A stretch of DNA of 64,000 bases from Streblospio benedicti (GCA_019095985.1 CM032662.1:20060562-20124561), one strand, 5' to 3'; shown: positions 50,591 to 62,638, counted from the first letter of the stretch. Numbers and translations are program-made. The notes: generated from the sequence alone by a model not told the origin.

Positions 50591-51859
50591 ATGGATTTTT
50601 TTAACAACACTTTTTACTGTGGCTGTGGCCTAGTTGTAGCCCAATTGATTGAAAGCAGCAAGACCCCAAAGGTGGATATTGCACACCAAGAAACGCAGCA
50701 ATCTCTGGTCCTGTGTGTGGAGGGGAGCAGTCCGGTCCCTTTACACGAGGCCGCCGAGAGTCTCAACCTGCCAGACGCTAAATGTAAGGCTTTCAACCTT
50801 CCATGGAATGAGCCTGAACCGCCGTGGGTCCAGGTCACCCTAAGATTCCCAACCTACGTGCAGAGAGTGTTGCTGTTCAACAACCTACGGGGACAGCGCA
50901 GTGACTTGCAGCATGTGACTGGTGGCCTTCGAGATTATTCAACTGAAAACTACTACTCTTGGCAGAAATGCTTCTCTCAGCGGGGGAGAGCGGGGCCCAT
51001 TTGGGGACGCTATGTGGTCATCCGGCTGGAGGACCGCAACCTGTCCCTGGCTCTTGAGAACATCGAGGTTTACCTGGGACAAAACCAAACAGAGACCACT
51101 AGAAATGTTATCGTAACCTTCAGGAAACATCTACAGTCTACACACAAGAATTCTACTGACATCGCACCAGCTAATGCAAGTGCCGTGGATGAACTGCTAA
51201 ATGAGACGATGACTTCGTCAGCAAGAAGTTACGTCGACTTGGTAGATGTGTGTAATCGTGTGCAGATCATGAAAGTCTATGGTTCTACAAGTGACATGAC
51301 TTTACAAGTGGCGATGGATCACAAGCCGTGTGACGAACACTCAGCAGTCTTTGACGATGTCTTCACAAAGCAATGTGGCAGCGGTGTCAGGGGCAGGAAT
51401 GTCTCTCTGGCCATGCTAGGCAAAGGCAAAGCACCAAGTGTATTGAAGGTCGAAGTCTACACCTCAAACAACCAGGCGTACAAGAGGCAAGCGTATCAGT
51501 CGAGAAGTCCCCATGAGGAGGGCTCGGCCAGCATGTTCACAGATGGGGACAGATACAACGAGGCGCCCAACAGACTCTTCCTCAAACCTGGTGGCGACAC
51601 TCAACGCTCCAGCCTGCGACCACAACCAGCAGCATTTCGCCGCAAACAAACAACGAATGACAAACAAGCAGATGCCTCGGCCATCCCCACCAAACCACCA
51701 AAACCAACTGCCAGTTATTTTGATAAAGATCTACAATCAATATTGGGGCGTGTTATATTCAAGTTGGTGCATGGAGTCTATGGCTTTGTTATAATAGTAA
51801 TCACGGCTGTGTTTTTTCTGGCTATAGCATATGAACACATCTTCGCCAAGCATAGTTAG
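50591..51859 (+). CDS. Intronless single-pass membrane protein with discoidin/F-type-lectin-like domains, 422 aa
   Basis: Residues about 28-163 look like a galactose-binding beta-sandwich of the F5/8C or fucolectin type: PWVQVTLRFPTYVQRVLLFN (78-97) and GRYVVIRLEDRNLSLALENI (139-158) followed by EVYLG. Residues about 214-290 (YVDLVDVCNRVQIMKVYG, then VLKVEVY) look like a second, shorter one. A Pro/Lys-rich stalk precedes a membrane helix at about 398-414 (GFVIIVITAVFFLAIAY). The N-terminus is not a good signal peptide. A pyrimidine-rich stretch ending TTGTAG inside codons 8-16 could be an acceptor, so the true first exon may lie upstream. The tail continues in another frame (see 51831-52076). 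The lectin call is from fold pattern only. Confidence 0.6.
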   Translation: MDFFNNTFYCGCGLVVAQLIESSKTPKVDIAHQETQQSLVLCVEGSSPVPLHEAAESLNLPDAKCKAFNLPWNEPEPPWVQVTLRFPTYVQRVLLFNNLRGQRSDLQHVTGGLRDYSTENYYSWQKCFSQRGRAGPIWGRYVVIRLEDRNLSLALENIEVYLGQNQTETTRNVIVTFRKHLQSTHKNSTDIAPANASAVDELLNETMTSSARSYVDLVDVCNRVQIMKVYGSTSDMTLQVAMDHKPCDEHSAVFDDVFTKQCGSGVRGRNVSLAMLGKGKAPSVLKVEVYTSNNQAYKRQAYQSRSPHEEGSASMFTDGDRYNEAPNRLFLKPGGDTQRSSLRPQPAAFRRKQTTNDKQADASAIPTKPPKPTASYFDKDLQSILGRVIFKLVHGVYGFVIIVITAVFFLAIAYEHIFAKHS

Positions 51860-52076
51860 ACCGGACTTTTTCACAGTGATCGAGAGGGCCTCTTCTCACG
51901 ACTCGATTACAGTATATGATTTGGGCAAGAGTGAGTATTGGAAAGATAAAAAAGAATTCGAAGCTGCTACTGAAGAGGAAAAGGAAGCTCCTGCTGGGGA
52001 TCGAAAGGAAGCTCCTGCTGAAGGGGAAACTGAAGCTCCTGCTGGGGAGGAACAGAATACAGTGGCTAGAATCTAG
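51831..52076 (+). CDS. Overlapping frame encoding a KEAPAG-repeat cytoplasmic-like tail
   Basis: This frame is +1 relative to the discoidin-like ORF and overlaps its last 29 bases. It encodes PSIVRPDFFTVIERASSHDS, then DLGKSEYWKDKKEF and three tandem KEAPAG-like repeats, ending in TAG. An AATAAA follows at 52127-52132, with none between the two stops, so one mRNA probably covers both frames. Either a one-base sequencing or assembly error splits one protein, or the tail is used by splicing. It is unlikely to be an independent gene. Confidence 0.45.
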   Translation: MNTSSPSIVRPDFFTVIERASSHDSITVYDLGKSEYWKDKKEFEAATEEEKEAPAGDRKEAPAEGETEAPAGEEQNTVARI

Positions 52077-52126
52077 TGAAAAGACTTGTTGTCATGGTTT
52101 TTATGTTTAATGTGGTTGTTATGTTT

Positions 52127-52132
52127 AATAAA
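52127..52132 (+). promoter_or_regulatory. Polyadenylation signal AATAAA
   Basis: It lies 51 bases after the stop of the KEAPAG frame and is the first AATAAA downstream of the discoidin-like gene on this strand. Confidence 0.6.
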
Positions 52133-52381
52133 GGATTTGATATTCTTAAATTACCTGTTCTTTATTTTTCACTTAAATTAATCTATGCTATATAATTATG
52201 ACTGATTATATTTTACATTTTAAAACTACCGGTAGATAGAGTTCCCTCCCTCCACTCGTATCGCTATGTTGCTCAATAACCATCTAAGATTGATTGAAAA
52301 GATATTTTGATGCTAATGCACTACGTAATGTTAGACTTGTATCATAAGTAATGTTCTGACAGCAAATTCATGTAGCTACTC

Positions 52382-52981
52382 TGTTGTACGTTTTTGTAAA
52401 CAAAGTGGTAGCTGGGCCGTGCTCTGTGCTGATTCGGGTCGCACGAGCGGGAGCTCGAGACGCGCGACGGACGGCTGACTCCTGGACGATGTTGGTTCCT
52501 TTACTACTCCTCGTTGTGTTAACTGGTACCCCACGTACAGGCCACTATCCAGCGTACTAGGCGAGTGCCTGGTGCCTAACAAGCCTGGTTTCACGATGGG
52601 CCCCTACAGGGAGGGGACTTCGCACCGGTGCTGACGCGCAACGATCAGGGCGTCCCCTTTACGAAGCCACACAGTCCCAGGCGCTGTGAGGAGGGGGGGT
52701 CGCCACTGGCTAGCCCCGTCAGATAAGTGAAGAGGGCCTATCTCCGAAGGAATAGGTTACCAGTCCTACATGCTATCCGACTAGCATCTACAAGGAAACT
52801 GAGCCCTAATGGCTGAATCTCAGTACTATAGTGTACTGAGTCCTTAATCCTACAGTGGGCTTAAGAAGGCATAACAACAAGGTGTGTGTAACAAAGGGGA
52901 TAATATACCTAGTCCAGTGCAACTTATATATAACTACTTTATACTCTCTGGAGACCTACTGAGAACTAGTTTCGTTACACA
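52382..52981 (-). repeat. Putative 3' long terminal repeat
   Basis: The TG...CA-bounded segment lies directly after a purine-rich tract. It contains GAGTATAAAGTAG near its start on the minus strand. The partner repeat should lie beyond the gap at 56720 and was not seen, so identity between repeats, and hence age, cannot be judged. Confidence 0.5.
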
Positions 52982-53079
52982 CTCCCCCAGGTCCCACGGA
53001 GGTAGGACTACACCGCTTTTAAGGGTATAGCCTACCTGCATGGGAGCTACACATTAAAAGAAAACGACAAGAAGGATCC

Positions 53080-53190
53080 AAAGTGTACACGGCGCGGGGC
53101 TGAACTCAGGACGCGGCCACATTCTCTCTCCACTCGCACTCCGTTGTTGGGGGACTACACGACTGCTGAGCTGACGAAACACTTCGCGAC
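53080..53190 (-). repeat. Degenerate tRNA-like segment
   Basis: On the minus strand GTCAGCTCAGCAGTCGTGTA resembles a tRNA A-box arm. GTCCTGAGTTCAGCCCCG resembles a B-box arm, 50 bases later. It may be a SINE head inserted in the LTR element. It resembles the fragment at 1-108 only in the B-box side. Confidence 0.35.
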
Positions 53191-56100
53191 ACTGTGTCGC
53201 ACACTTGGGCCGTCTTTCACACTTGCCGCTCCCGAGTACCTGAAAATATACAAAACAAAAACTCTCCCCAAACGTCTACCTGGTGTAAAAGTAAACGCAG
53301 AAGGACTGTGAACACCGTTAAAATATAGGAGGGGGTAACAGGACCCGCAACTTGCTAAACAAAATGGGAAGGGAAATTTGGAAGAGGGCCATACACAAGA
53401 AAGGCCAAACTATGATGTCGGATGGTGTACGGCGTAAGAGTACGATTAGCCGATGGCAAGTAAATACGAAAAGCCACTGTAGGTAGGACTCAAAAGCCCA
53501 TCTCCTACAGACGGGGGTGGTAACTGGCCCACCGCCTGCGAGGATGATCCTTACTCCCTTGGTGTCCCAGCCACCAAGATTTTGCCGCGCCGCGTCCGGC
53601 ATTGCTGGGCAAACCCGGCCAACACCCATAGGTGCGGCAAACCTGACGACCAAACATACCACCTACAACCCGTCAGTTGGTGTGATATGCCCTCCCCCAC
53701 CCGGCGCTCACTGCTTCCTAGCTGAAGAGTATGGCGTCCCAGACTTGGAACTGCCGCCCTTTGAGGAACGAGCCTTCGCCCTCTCTGCTGCTGCTGAAGG
53801 GACAGGATTCCTCTTTACTCGGCCGGTGGGTTTTGCTGGGGCAGCCGTGTCGCCGCTTCCTGGTAAACGCGCAGGAACGACAGTTTCACTCCCGGTGTTG
53901 GATGCCATGTCCACACTCGCAACTGAGTGGGATGAATGACTCTGGCTGGACGAGCTCGAGCTGAGAGTTTGCGAGGACGTGCGGTCAAGCCCTGACCTCA
54001 CCGTCGCCCCCAACGTTCCCAACCCGACCTCAGCTTCTTCGGACCTTCTCTGCATATGCACAGAGTCCGATGCGTCGCCGATGCTCTGGAAACGATCATA
54101 GCAATCGCCCAGCTCTTATTCCAATGCGGCAGATTCTAATGCCACCTGTGGACTGCCAGATCCCTCCCCGCTCTGGGCGGCTGAGTTGCGGATCTGCAGC
54201 AACAGGTCGCGCAGGCTATCGATCAACTCCCGAAAGGTTGACGACATCTCACGAATGTTGTCTGCATTTTTCGCGCCTTGCCGATGCATGCGATCCATGT
54301 CGGCTGTCTGCTGTTGCACAAACTCTTTGTTGAGCTTGGCCTCTTGCTGTGCAAGCGCCAACTCCTGTCGAAGTTGAGCGTCTCCGCCTGCCCCCGTGTC
54401 AAGCTTGTCGACCATGATGCAGGAAGTGGAGCGCTCAGATGCTGCGCGGAGCTCGTCGGTCAGAGACACCTCTGCCGATGTAGTGCTGGGAAGATGAGGG
54501 GCCAGATGCCGTCACATGTAATCCTCGAGCACAGCAACCAACTGTCGTACACAAGTGTAGACAGCAGGCTCCATGGTGAACTCGGGGACGGCCTTCTTGT
54601 GGGCGGTGAGCATGTTGCGAGCATTCGCAATCTCGTCCCGCTGGTCATTCATCAGCTCCTGTGGGACCCTCCAATCAGCTGCCCGAAAGTCAGTGGTCGC
54701 GCCTTCGACACTAACCAACTCCCCTTCGGACAACCACTGCATCTCCGCCTTGGATGGTGTGTGGCTCACATGCAAACTCCCGTGCAGGATCGCGTATGAT
54801 CGCAATGACGCCAATTCGGCCGCCATTGTCCTCACTTCTCGCGCCGCTGCGAGCTCATCACGGACAGCCTGAGCTTCCGCGAAAAGCTGTTTGATACTGC
54901 CTCGCGAAGCTTCTAACTCCACTTGCAGGGCGTTGCGCTCCTTACGAGCATCGTCTCTTTCGGCACGGAGGCGATCAGCTTCGTCTTTGTAATCGTCGCC
55001 TCTCTTTGTCTGTGTGAGGAACTGTTGGTTGAGACCAACACGATCCCGAGCCCAGTTGGACTCCTTCGTCCTGAGCTCCTTCTCCAGGGCAGTGTGCTCG
55101 GTACAGAGAAACACCAGTTCTTCCTCTGCGTTTTGCGCACACCCTACCCAGTTGTCACGGTCGTGACGCAGATGACCGGTGATGGAAGGTTTCTTCCCAC
55201 CACGGGCTGTTGGGCTGAATCAGAATCAGAGCAACCTTGCTTCAACGCGACGCCGCCCTCTCCCCCAGTGCCTCGCCCACCACGCGGACCCGACCGGGAC
55301 GCACGTGACGAGGGAGGTGGTGTGCCGGTGCCGGCAGTACCCGTTGAAGGGTACTCTGACGCAGGAGTCTTCTTGGCTGGGCTGGTCGCGGTGGCTGGCC
55401 AGGGAGCAGAAAGCCCCTTCGCCGACTTGAAGAGGGCCTGCATCACACTGTGCCTTGGATGCACCGGTGTGGACACAGGCTCGGGAACACGGGCTGCTGC
55501 TGTCGGCTTCTTCCGCGTGATCTTGGGTAACAAGTCGCACAGGTCGCGACGCTGCCATCTCGCTGTATCGGCTCACCCCTTTCAGCGCTGTCACCGAATA
55601 CGAGCTGAGGGCAGACGTCCACCATGCGAAGTCTTCGCGGCACAGCTTGAGCCACTCTTTATGACCTTTGTCCCAGAGTGGTTGCTTCTCCATGTCGACA
55701 TCACGCAGATAAAATCCCACGATCACACGAGCAAGCTTTGCATCGGGAAACCACTTCTTCCGGCCAATGACTTGAGGGAGCCCGACATGGGACACATAAA
55801 TGCCAATGAACTCGAGCACGAGTTGTTGAGCGACAGAGCGGGGTGAACTAATGTCCCCCAGCCATCGATCCTCATCGTCGTCTTCACCCTTCGCTTCTTT
55901 GGTCTTGCCCCGCAGACGAGCTTTCTCATGCGCGGCCAAGAGTTCTTCCTTCTTGAGGTCAACCTCGCTCGAATGCTCGGCGACCATACGCTGAACTGCC
56001 GCGGTCAAGGAAGGAAACATGGTGCTCTGACAGGCAGGTGGGAGCATCTCCACCGCCATTCCGCTGCAGCAAGGGGCAGAAAAACAACATCCCCCCTTCA

Positions 56101-56719
56101 TGTGGAATTGGGCCCAGTGCTCTACGACGCACTCGAACCCCTCCCATCCGTGTTCTCTTGTCGATCTGGATCGCGGTGCACACACAAGTGATGCGTCCAT
56201 CTTTGCACAGTTGTCGGGTCGCCTAATCAAATGCTGATGATCCCGAGTCACCATGGTATGAGGTTGTGGCAGAGCAAACTTGTTGTCTGCATCCAGAGCT
56301 GCCCAAGGCTCGCATCCCACCACTGGACTCCTCATTCCGGCTTCTAACCAAGCCACGAACAAGAGCTTGACACCCTCATGCATGAGCTTGTCCACCGGAA
56401 GTCAGGCCGCGGAAAACGAGACCTCAGGAACTAATTTATGGAAACGCAGTGTGACCTGACTGGTTCGCCACCTTCCCTACCGCTCTCCAGCGCAATTCTG
56501 GCTTCGCATCACCCGACCGCCAATCTTTGGGAGCACGCGCTAACCACTGCGGGTGTCGCACGCCTCCGTAGCCCGGTTCCCGCGACATCTTGTATGAGTG
56601 TTGCGGTTTCCCGGTGATGTGATCTGCCAAGTAGCAGACGCCGTCTTCGGGGTGCTCCCCCACATACCTCCCCACGTACAACACCTGTCGTGTGTAGGGA
56701 TCGGCAAAGAACCGACGCT

Positions 56720-56819
56720 NNNNNNNNNNNNNNNNNNNNNNNNNNNNNNNNNNNNNNNNNNNNNNNNNNNNNNNNNNNNNNNNNNNNNNNNNNNNNNNNN
56801 NNNNNNNNNNNNNNNNNNN
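56720..56819. other. Scaffold gap (100 N)
   Basis: Exactly 100 N. Composition changes abruptly across it, from GC-rich element to AT-rich DNA, so the two sides need not be adjacent in the genome. Confidence 0.99.
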
Positions 56820-57363
56820 GATCGCTAATGTGTAAAGCTGATCTACGTACGTTACATTTACGCGTATATGCACATTTGACATGCTTCTTGGAACCAACCA
56901 TGTTTATATGCCATTTAGTTAACCTCAAGGTAGTATTAAGGTAAATTTTTGGAACCGCCATGCATTATCAAAATTCTAAATAACATAGACCTATGGGCTG
57001 CAAGTGGAACACTTTTAAAAGTAATTTGCCGCTTTCACATCTCAAGCAACAACAGGTCATCATGCAAGTACAGGCAAGATGCTCACGGTGGATTATCAGG
57101 ATGAGTGTTGTATCATTGCCACTCAGCTACGCCAACCTACACGTAACTATATATCCTAGTACATTATGAATGAATATATATTTATAATGCAAACTATAGT
57201 GTCACATCGCAACTGTCTACCTAGCCGATATCACTATAACACTTAAACAATAAAACCATTGGTACCTATGGCTGCTATAAACGTCTCCAATATTTACTAT
57301 TTTTAACTCTTACCTTATACTTATAGCAAACGAATTATGGAATATTATTCCCTTATTCCTTTA

Positions 57364-57570
57364 TATGAACTCACAAGCTAGGGTGAATGAACGGCGAAAG
57401 TGGGTTGTTGAAAGTTGGCATTCTTGGTTGAAAAGAAGTGCATGTGTAAGTCAGTAGACAATATGAACTCACAAATTGTAAGCTGGGGTGAATAAATTTA
57501 CAATAAACATCGAAAGTGGGTTGTTGAAAGTTGGCATACTTGGTTGTAAAGAAGTGCAAGTCAATAAACA
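57364..57570. repeat. Tandem duplication, two units of about 107 bases
   Basis: Both units contain TATGAACTCACAA, AGCTGGGGTGAAT or AGCTAGGGTGAAT, CGAAAGTGGGTTGTTGAAAG and AAGAAGTGCA. They are about 90 percent alike by eye, with small indels. No function is evident. Confidence 0.8.
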
Positions 57571-57825
57571 CATGATAAGTTAATTTTGTTATCTATATTA
57601 TGAATTCTACGTTGTATATAGGGATGTGTGTGGTGTTAGCCGTGTACCGGATGCCGTTAAAAGCCCGTTCAAACATAGACCAGCTCTCATCTGCAGCTCT
57701 GACTTTACATCTTTGCTGGGATTAAAGAAAAACCCGGTGGTTATCTTGGTTATGAGTATGGTTGAAAAAGCTTGGTGTGTTGGACGGTTAAAAACCAGAG
57801 TATGGATCTGGCCATGCATAAGAAA

Positions 57826-57950
57826 TAAAAGAATAAGAAGTTTATTTGTTAATCAAGAAGCTTAATACGGGTAGCAAAATAACAAAGAACTATTTTAATG
57901 ATTAGAATTAACAGTCAAGGAATATAAGACAATACGGTACACTTAATACA
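57826..57950 (-). repeat. Retroposon 3'-end fragment, second copy
   Basis: Shares AAGTTTATT and GGGTAGCAAAAT with 29117-29330, in the same relative order. No coding body adjoins it. Confidence 0.35.
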
Positions 57951-59083
57951 ATGATTGCAATGACGAGAGATAACAATCTAATAATCTTACATCATGTACA
58001 TTTAATTGATCCTGGGTTTCATCAATAGTGATAGGAATATGTATTTTTCTCTCATAATAACATAATATTAATAGGTATATTGCAGTTACAAATGTCAAAA
58101 TTTCCCCAATCTTAGATTAAAACATTGAATCAGGAAATTACCTATTTTTTCCTATTATTAATAAATCTTCATATGTCAACAACCAAGCAAATTTTGATGT
58201 ATCTAAGTTATTAAAATTATTACAACAACTTAATGATAAACTTGTAAAAATCTGTACGCAAACTATTATAAGCAGGACATTTTGTTAAGAAATGAATTTT
58301 ATTTTTCAATAGCATCATGTGTACAAAACTTGCATATTCTCAGAGCTATATATCGGTGTCATTGATATAATAAATGGTGCATATAAGTTTATCACTTCAT
58401 ATGAAAACACAGCATTTTAATTATGAGTTTCCAATGATCTGGTGCATGTAAAGTCATTAGACCATGTTCTAGCTTAGATTATAACTCTAAACCGGCACTT
58501 TACCAAGTTAACCTCAATGTTTAACATGAATTTACATTTACCAGTTGGTAAATCATGTGGGTGTTACATTCATGACAAAGGTGATAACTTATCTCAGTGA
58601 CTAATGAATTGATATCTCTAACAAAAAATAAGAAGAAATAATAGTCATAGACCACTATCATTTGCAGAGATAGAGACATAATTATTAGAAGTGGTCTATT
58701 TAGTGGATAAGTTACTGAAGAATTAAAACATGGGAGAAGGGTAAGTCAGTGACTTAAGAATTCAATAGGAGTCAATCACTGGATAGTTGCGAACTTGCCA
58801 GGATAGGAGAGAATGTGCACTAGTGATAGTTCTAATAAATCTAATAAACTAATAACTAAGTCAAACATGCTGGAATACCACTATCAAATTTTTCAATTAT
58901 CTTTTTATTCATTTGAGTTATATTTGTGATCTGTGATTTAAAACATGTTGAAAGAAAACCTAAAATAATAAAAAAGAATATCATAAATCCTCATCAATTC
59001 CACCCCATCTGATAAACCGATCAAGCTATTAAATAACTCTAAAGTTGAAATTTTACATTTTGAATTGAAGAAACAGCAAGCAT

Positions 59084-61504
59084 ATGGAGCCAATGCTGAT
59101 CATCCATGGTGGTGCTGGTATGTGGTCAGCACAGACAAAGAAAAACCGCACAGCAGAGGATGTTCATCAAGCAATCATTACAGCAGCCAAGAAAGGATGG
59201 GAGAAGATGGGAGATGGAGTGTTGGAGGCAGTCACAGCAGCAGTGGCTAGCATGGAGGACAACACTATGTTCAATGCAGGTACATCATCATCAATCTTGA
59301 CACTTTGTTCTCAGTCTGATGATGACTTTCTTTGATAGCTTTTCCAAGTCACTTTCACTTGTTAGATAATATAATTGTTTATTGCTTAACCATGCAAATA
59401 GATACAAAACAAATTAAATATAAGATACAATAGTTAACAAAAAAGTTGTTTCAATGTGACATGTGAAGACTTCCTTGTAGGTTAGTGACACTCAATTATT
59501 GGTGCATTGAATTCTTTGAAATAATGAGACTTAAAAGTGTTTACAATTGCTGTGCGAGCTACGTAATTTATGAAAAATTGTTTCACCATCAGGGACTGGA
59601 TCATATCTAAACCTTGATGGTAAAATAGAGATGTCAGCTTCAATTATGGATGGAAAAAAATTGAAAGCTGGGGCTGTAGCCAATATTTCGAAAGTTAAAA
59701 ATCCAATAGTTGTTGCTCGAGCAATCATGGACAAGGTAAAAATACTTTGTACATATTAAACTATGAAACTATTCTATTATGTTAAATGGCACAGTAGATT
59801 CTGCTGAATACAGCCTGATTTAGTACATTTTACATTTACAGTAGTGGTCCAATAATGACGAAGTATAATACAATATGTCTTATCTTCAATCCTTTACAGA
59901 CAGATCATGTTGGTCTTGTTGGTGATGGAGCACTTCGATTTGCTCTTAAAAATGGTATCACTGAATATCCAGAGGAAAATCTTATCACAGATGAAACAAA
60001 AGAAAAATTGAAAAAATTCAAGGAAGAAAAGAAAACTTCTATAGAAGATCAGAGGTTCAACTTTTTCTTATATTATTTACTATTTCTTTTGCTATATAAT
60101 CATTTTGAAAACATATCTACAACATACAGAACATCTAAGTAACAGCATTATATTGACAACATAACATGAAAATTAACAGGACTGGAGCCACATCAAAATT
60201 GGTAGACCAAATCAATAGTAATACTATCATTTTTGCTTTTTATTCTATTCTAATATGCTTACCTTGCCAAAAGTCACTAAAATATTTCAACTTTCATTGC
60301 ATAATGAAAGTAAATAAGACCCAACAATGACAATACATTATGCTATCAGCTATACTAATCAAATGCTAAATACCAACATATTTATTCCACACATATATTT
60401 AGAGCATTTGGAGACACTATTGGAGCTGTTGCAGTAGACCGTAACGGTAATGTAGCGTACGCCTCGTCGACCGGAGGCAGAACTGGTCAGATGCCAGGAC
60501 GCATGAGCGACACATCAATTATAGGTAGGTTTATGAAAAATAGATTATCCAGCCAGCTAAGCACAAAATCCATTAATAGTTTTTGTTCTATAAATACATT
60601 TGTGCATTTCTTTATGGCGTGAAAAGATATTATCCATAAAGTCAAGGAGTTGTGTATTTTTAGGCAGTGGTGGTCTTGCAGACAATAGAATTGGTGCCGT
60701 AACGGTGACAGGTTCAGGAGAAACATTCATACGATGTACTCTTTCAAAATCCATCTCCGTTCTTATAGAACAAGGTATTAACGATACTCCACTTTAAATA
60801 GCAAAATGATTTTTAATAGGTTATTTTCATCAGAAATGTGTTGTTTGAATAATCAAAGTGTTCCTGCCCTATCATAGTTATTTTCCATGCATCAATTTCA
60901 TAGGCAGATCCAGGGGACGGGTTACATTGGGAGCACTCCCCTCCCCTTTTGTTTTACCCCAAAATCGTTCTTTTCATAGTGTTGAGCCTTCACGAACAAA
61001 AACCATGAAATCCTCGGAGTTTCAGAAAATCTGGATCTGCCAGTGAATTATGGTTTATACTTCATTAGATGATTCATGATAGAAATTGATTCAATATACA
61101 CAATTCGTTCAATTGGTCAATCAAATCCTATTTAATGTCTTTGTTTCCCACCGTAGGGGTTGGACACATGATTTCAATTGTAGACTTCATGCATCATTAT
61201 TCAAACTTTTATCAGACCATCATTTATACAAGAGCACTTAAAAGTGAAATGTAATATGTAGACTGTAGCATACATCTTACTTCTGTAATGACTTTCAGGT
61301 ATGACTCCAAAGGAGGCTTCCATACAAGCTTTAGAAGCAATGACTTCCTCAATAGGAGGAAAAGGTGGAGTTATTGCCCTCAGTGCACAGACTGGTGACT
61401 GGGCTGCTGAATTTAATACTGAAGCCATGGCCTGGGCGACTATCAAAGATGGAAAGATCATGTATGGTGTTTACAAGGGAGACTTCTTCACAGAGGATTT
61501 ATAA
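59084..61504 (+). CDS. ASRGL1: Isoaspartyl peptidase / L-asparaginase (ASRGL1 type), six exons, 310 aa
   Basis: Exons: 59084-59279, 59593-59735, 59900-60054, 60403-60524, 60664-60774 and 61299-61504, totalling 933 bases with all phases matching. Human ASRGL1 has 308 aa. The protein starts MEPMLIIHGGAG and shows EAVTAAVASMEDN, NAGTGSYLNLDGKIEMSASI, KNPIVVARAIMD, the nucleophile block FGDTIGAVAVD with Thr170, GGRTGQMPGRMSD, SGGLADNRIGAVTVTGSGE and a C-terminal MYGVYKGDFF. As an N-terminal-nucleophile hydrolase it should cleave itself before Thr170, then hydrolyse isoaspartyl peptides and asparagine in the cytosol. The residue before the nucleophile is Asp, as in taspase and aspartylglucosaminidase, where ASRGL1 has Gly. 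The ATG chosen is the first in frame. Confidence 0.94.
60902..61042. repeat. Short inverted-repeat element with GGCAGATCCAG ends
   Basis: GGCAGATCCAGGGGACGGG at the left and CTGGATCTGCC at the right form 11-base inverted ends around about 120 bases that include a C-rich centre. It lies in the last intron of ASRGL1. It is probably a MITE. Confidence 0.6.
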
Positions 61505-62638
61505 ACTCTGGATATATTTCACATGGACTGTGTCTTAATTGTTGTGCATCTATATATATATAGAGAGAATAATAGTTGATCAGATAGTCAATACAATACG
61601 ATATAATTGATGCTTGGTAAGCTCAAATTATCGTGTGAATGTGTGGCATTTAATTTCAATACTTGAGCTATGTACATGTACGAAAAATAGAATGGTTGGA
61701 CTCACTGAAATGTAAAGTGCCAGTGTTCATTATTTGTGTGCATTATGTAAGGGCAAAATACTTTCGTATTAAACAAGATTTCTATTACATACCCCCAAAA
61801 ATAAAGGTTTGTTCCAGGCTCGCACTATGAACCTAATACTTCAAAGTATTAATTGTACTTAACATAGTACATCCTAAAGCTATCAAATTAGATCGCAAAT
61901 AGTTTTGCCAGGATGCTCGAAAGTTAATTTATCCTTTATACAAAAGAAAACTTGAGTACCACCAAGTCAAATATAATTTGAACAACTTGTGCTTATGACA
62001 AACAATTATTGATGCATGACATTATGGTGGAACATCCCAAGACAATTACATTAATCCAATACCTCTTGCAAGACTGATTTTAATTCTGGGACTCTGTGCG
62101 GCGTGACTTTTTTGTAATTTTCTATTTTCTACAAGTACTTCAAATTGTTAAGGTAAATGCTAGCTATTATGTAAAAATTAAACTACAAAGCATATATTTT
62201 ATTTTTTTATTTTCAACAAACAAAATCTTGGTGTACAAAAATATCTGGTTTAAAATCCATAAAAAGTGTATAATCATATAACAAAACAATGAAATAAAAC
62301 AAGATTTTCGATATAGTGCTCACCTGACGGTAACATTATGGCAGTTGGCCTTGGCATATGAAGAATAAATATGAAACACAGAATAAAATGTTGATGTATA
62401 ATCACAATACTGGTACTTAGAAATCTTTGTGTTCTATGATCAAACAGGTTTTTAACAAAACATTTCACACAAAAATATGCTGGAAACCGCCAATGCAGTT
62501 CTGATAATCAGAAGACTAGTCAAAATAAAATTAGTATTCATGAGCCAAATCATTTTAAATACAAAAATATCTTCTTTTCAAAACTAATAACAGCAAAGAA
62601 TGTGAAAAATATTTTATTCAATAAATTTTGAAGAATAT
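61505..62638. other. Intergenic region between convergent ASRGL1 and calpain-type gene
   Basis: Holds the 3' ends of both genes. No further exon or repeat could be supported. The minus-strand AATAAA-like TTTATTCAATAAA at about 62612-62624 could serve the calpain-type gene. Confidence 0.45.

Larger units (their letters stand above)
52382..56719 (-). mobile_element. LTR retroelement fossil, GC-rich, cut by a gap
   Basis: The region differs sharply in base composition (GC-rich) from its AT-rich surroundings. On the minus strand a purine tract CCTGGGGGAG is followed by a roughly 600-base segment starting TGTGTAACG and ending TACAACA (52981 to 52382). This has the TG...CA ends and internal TATAAA expected of a 3' long terminal repeat. 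Upstream lie long minus-strand coding stretches, including a Glu/Arg/Ala-rich coiled coil (about 55114-54780) and a block with FADPYTRQVLYVGRYVGEHP (near 56700). No reverse transcriptase or integrase was recognised, so it may be a large non-autonomous derivative. It is broken, with several interruptions. The 5' repeat is not in the window. Confidence 0.55.
56820..59083. other. Intergenic region before ASRGL1
   Basis: AT-rich with no coding exon seen. It contains the tandem duplication at 57364-57570 and a retroposon tail at 57826-57950. The rest is unremarkable. The ASRGL1 promoter should lie in the last few hundred bases. Confidence 0.45.

Noticed and set aside
54278-55846. Long plus-strand frames in the GC-rich block
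   Set aside because: They are antisense shadows of the minus-strand coding stretches of the LTR fossil; the minus frames have the better coiled-coil and charged composition.
57626-57865. 79-codon plus frame in the region before ASRGL1
   Set aside because: It overlaps a retroposon tail, and no homology or splice support was seen.
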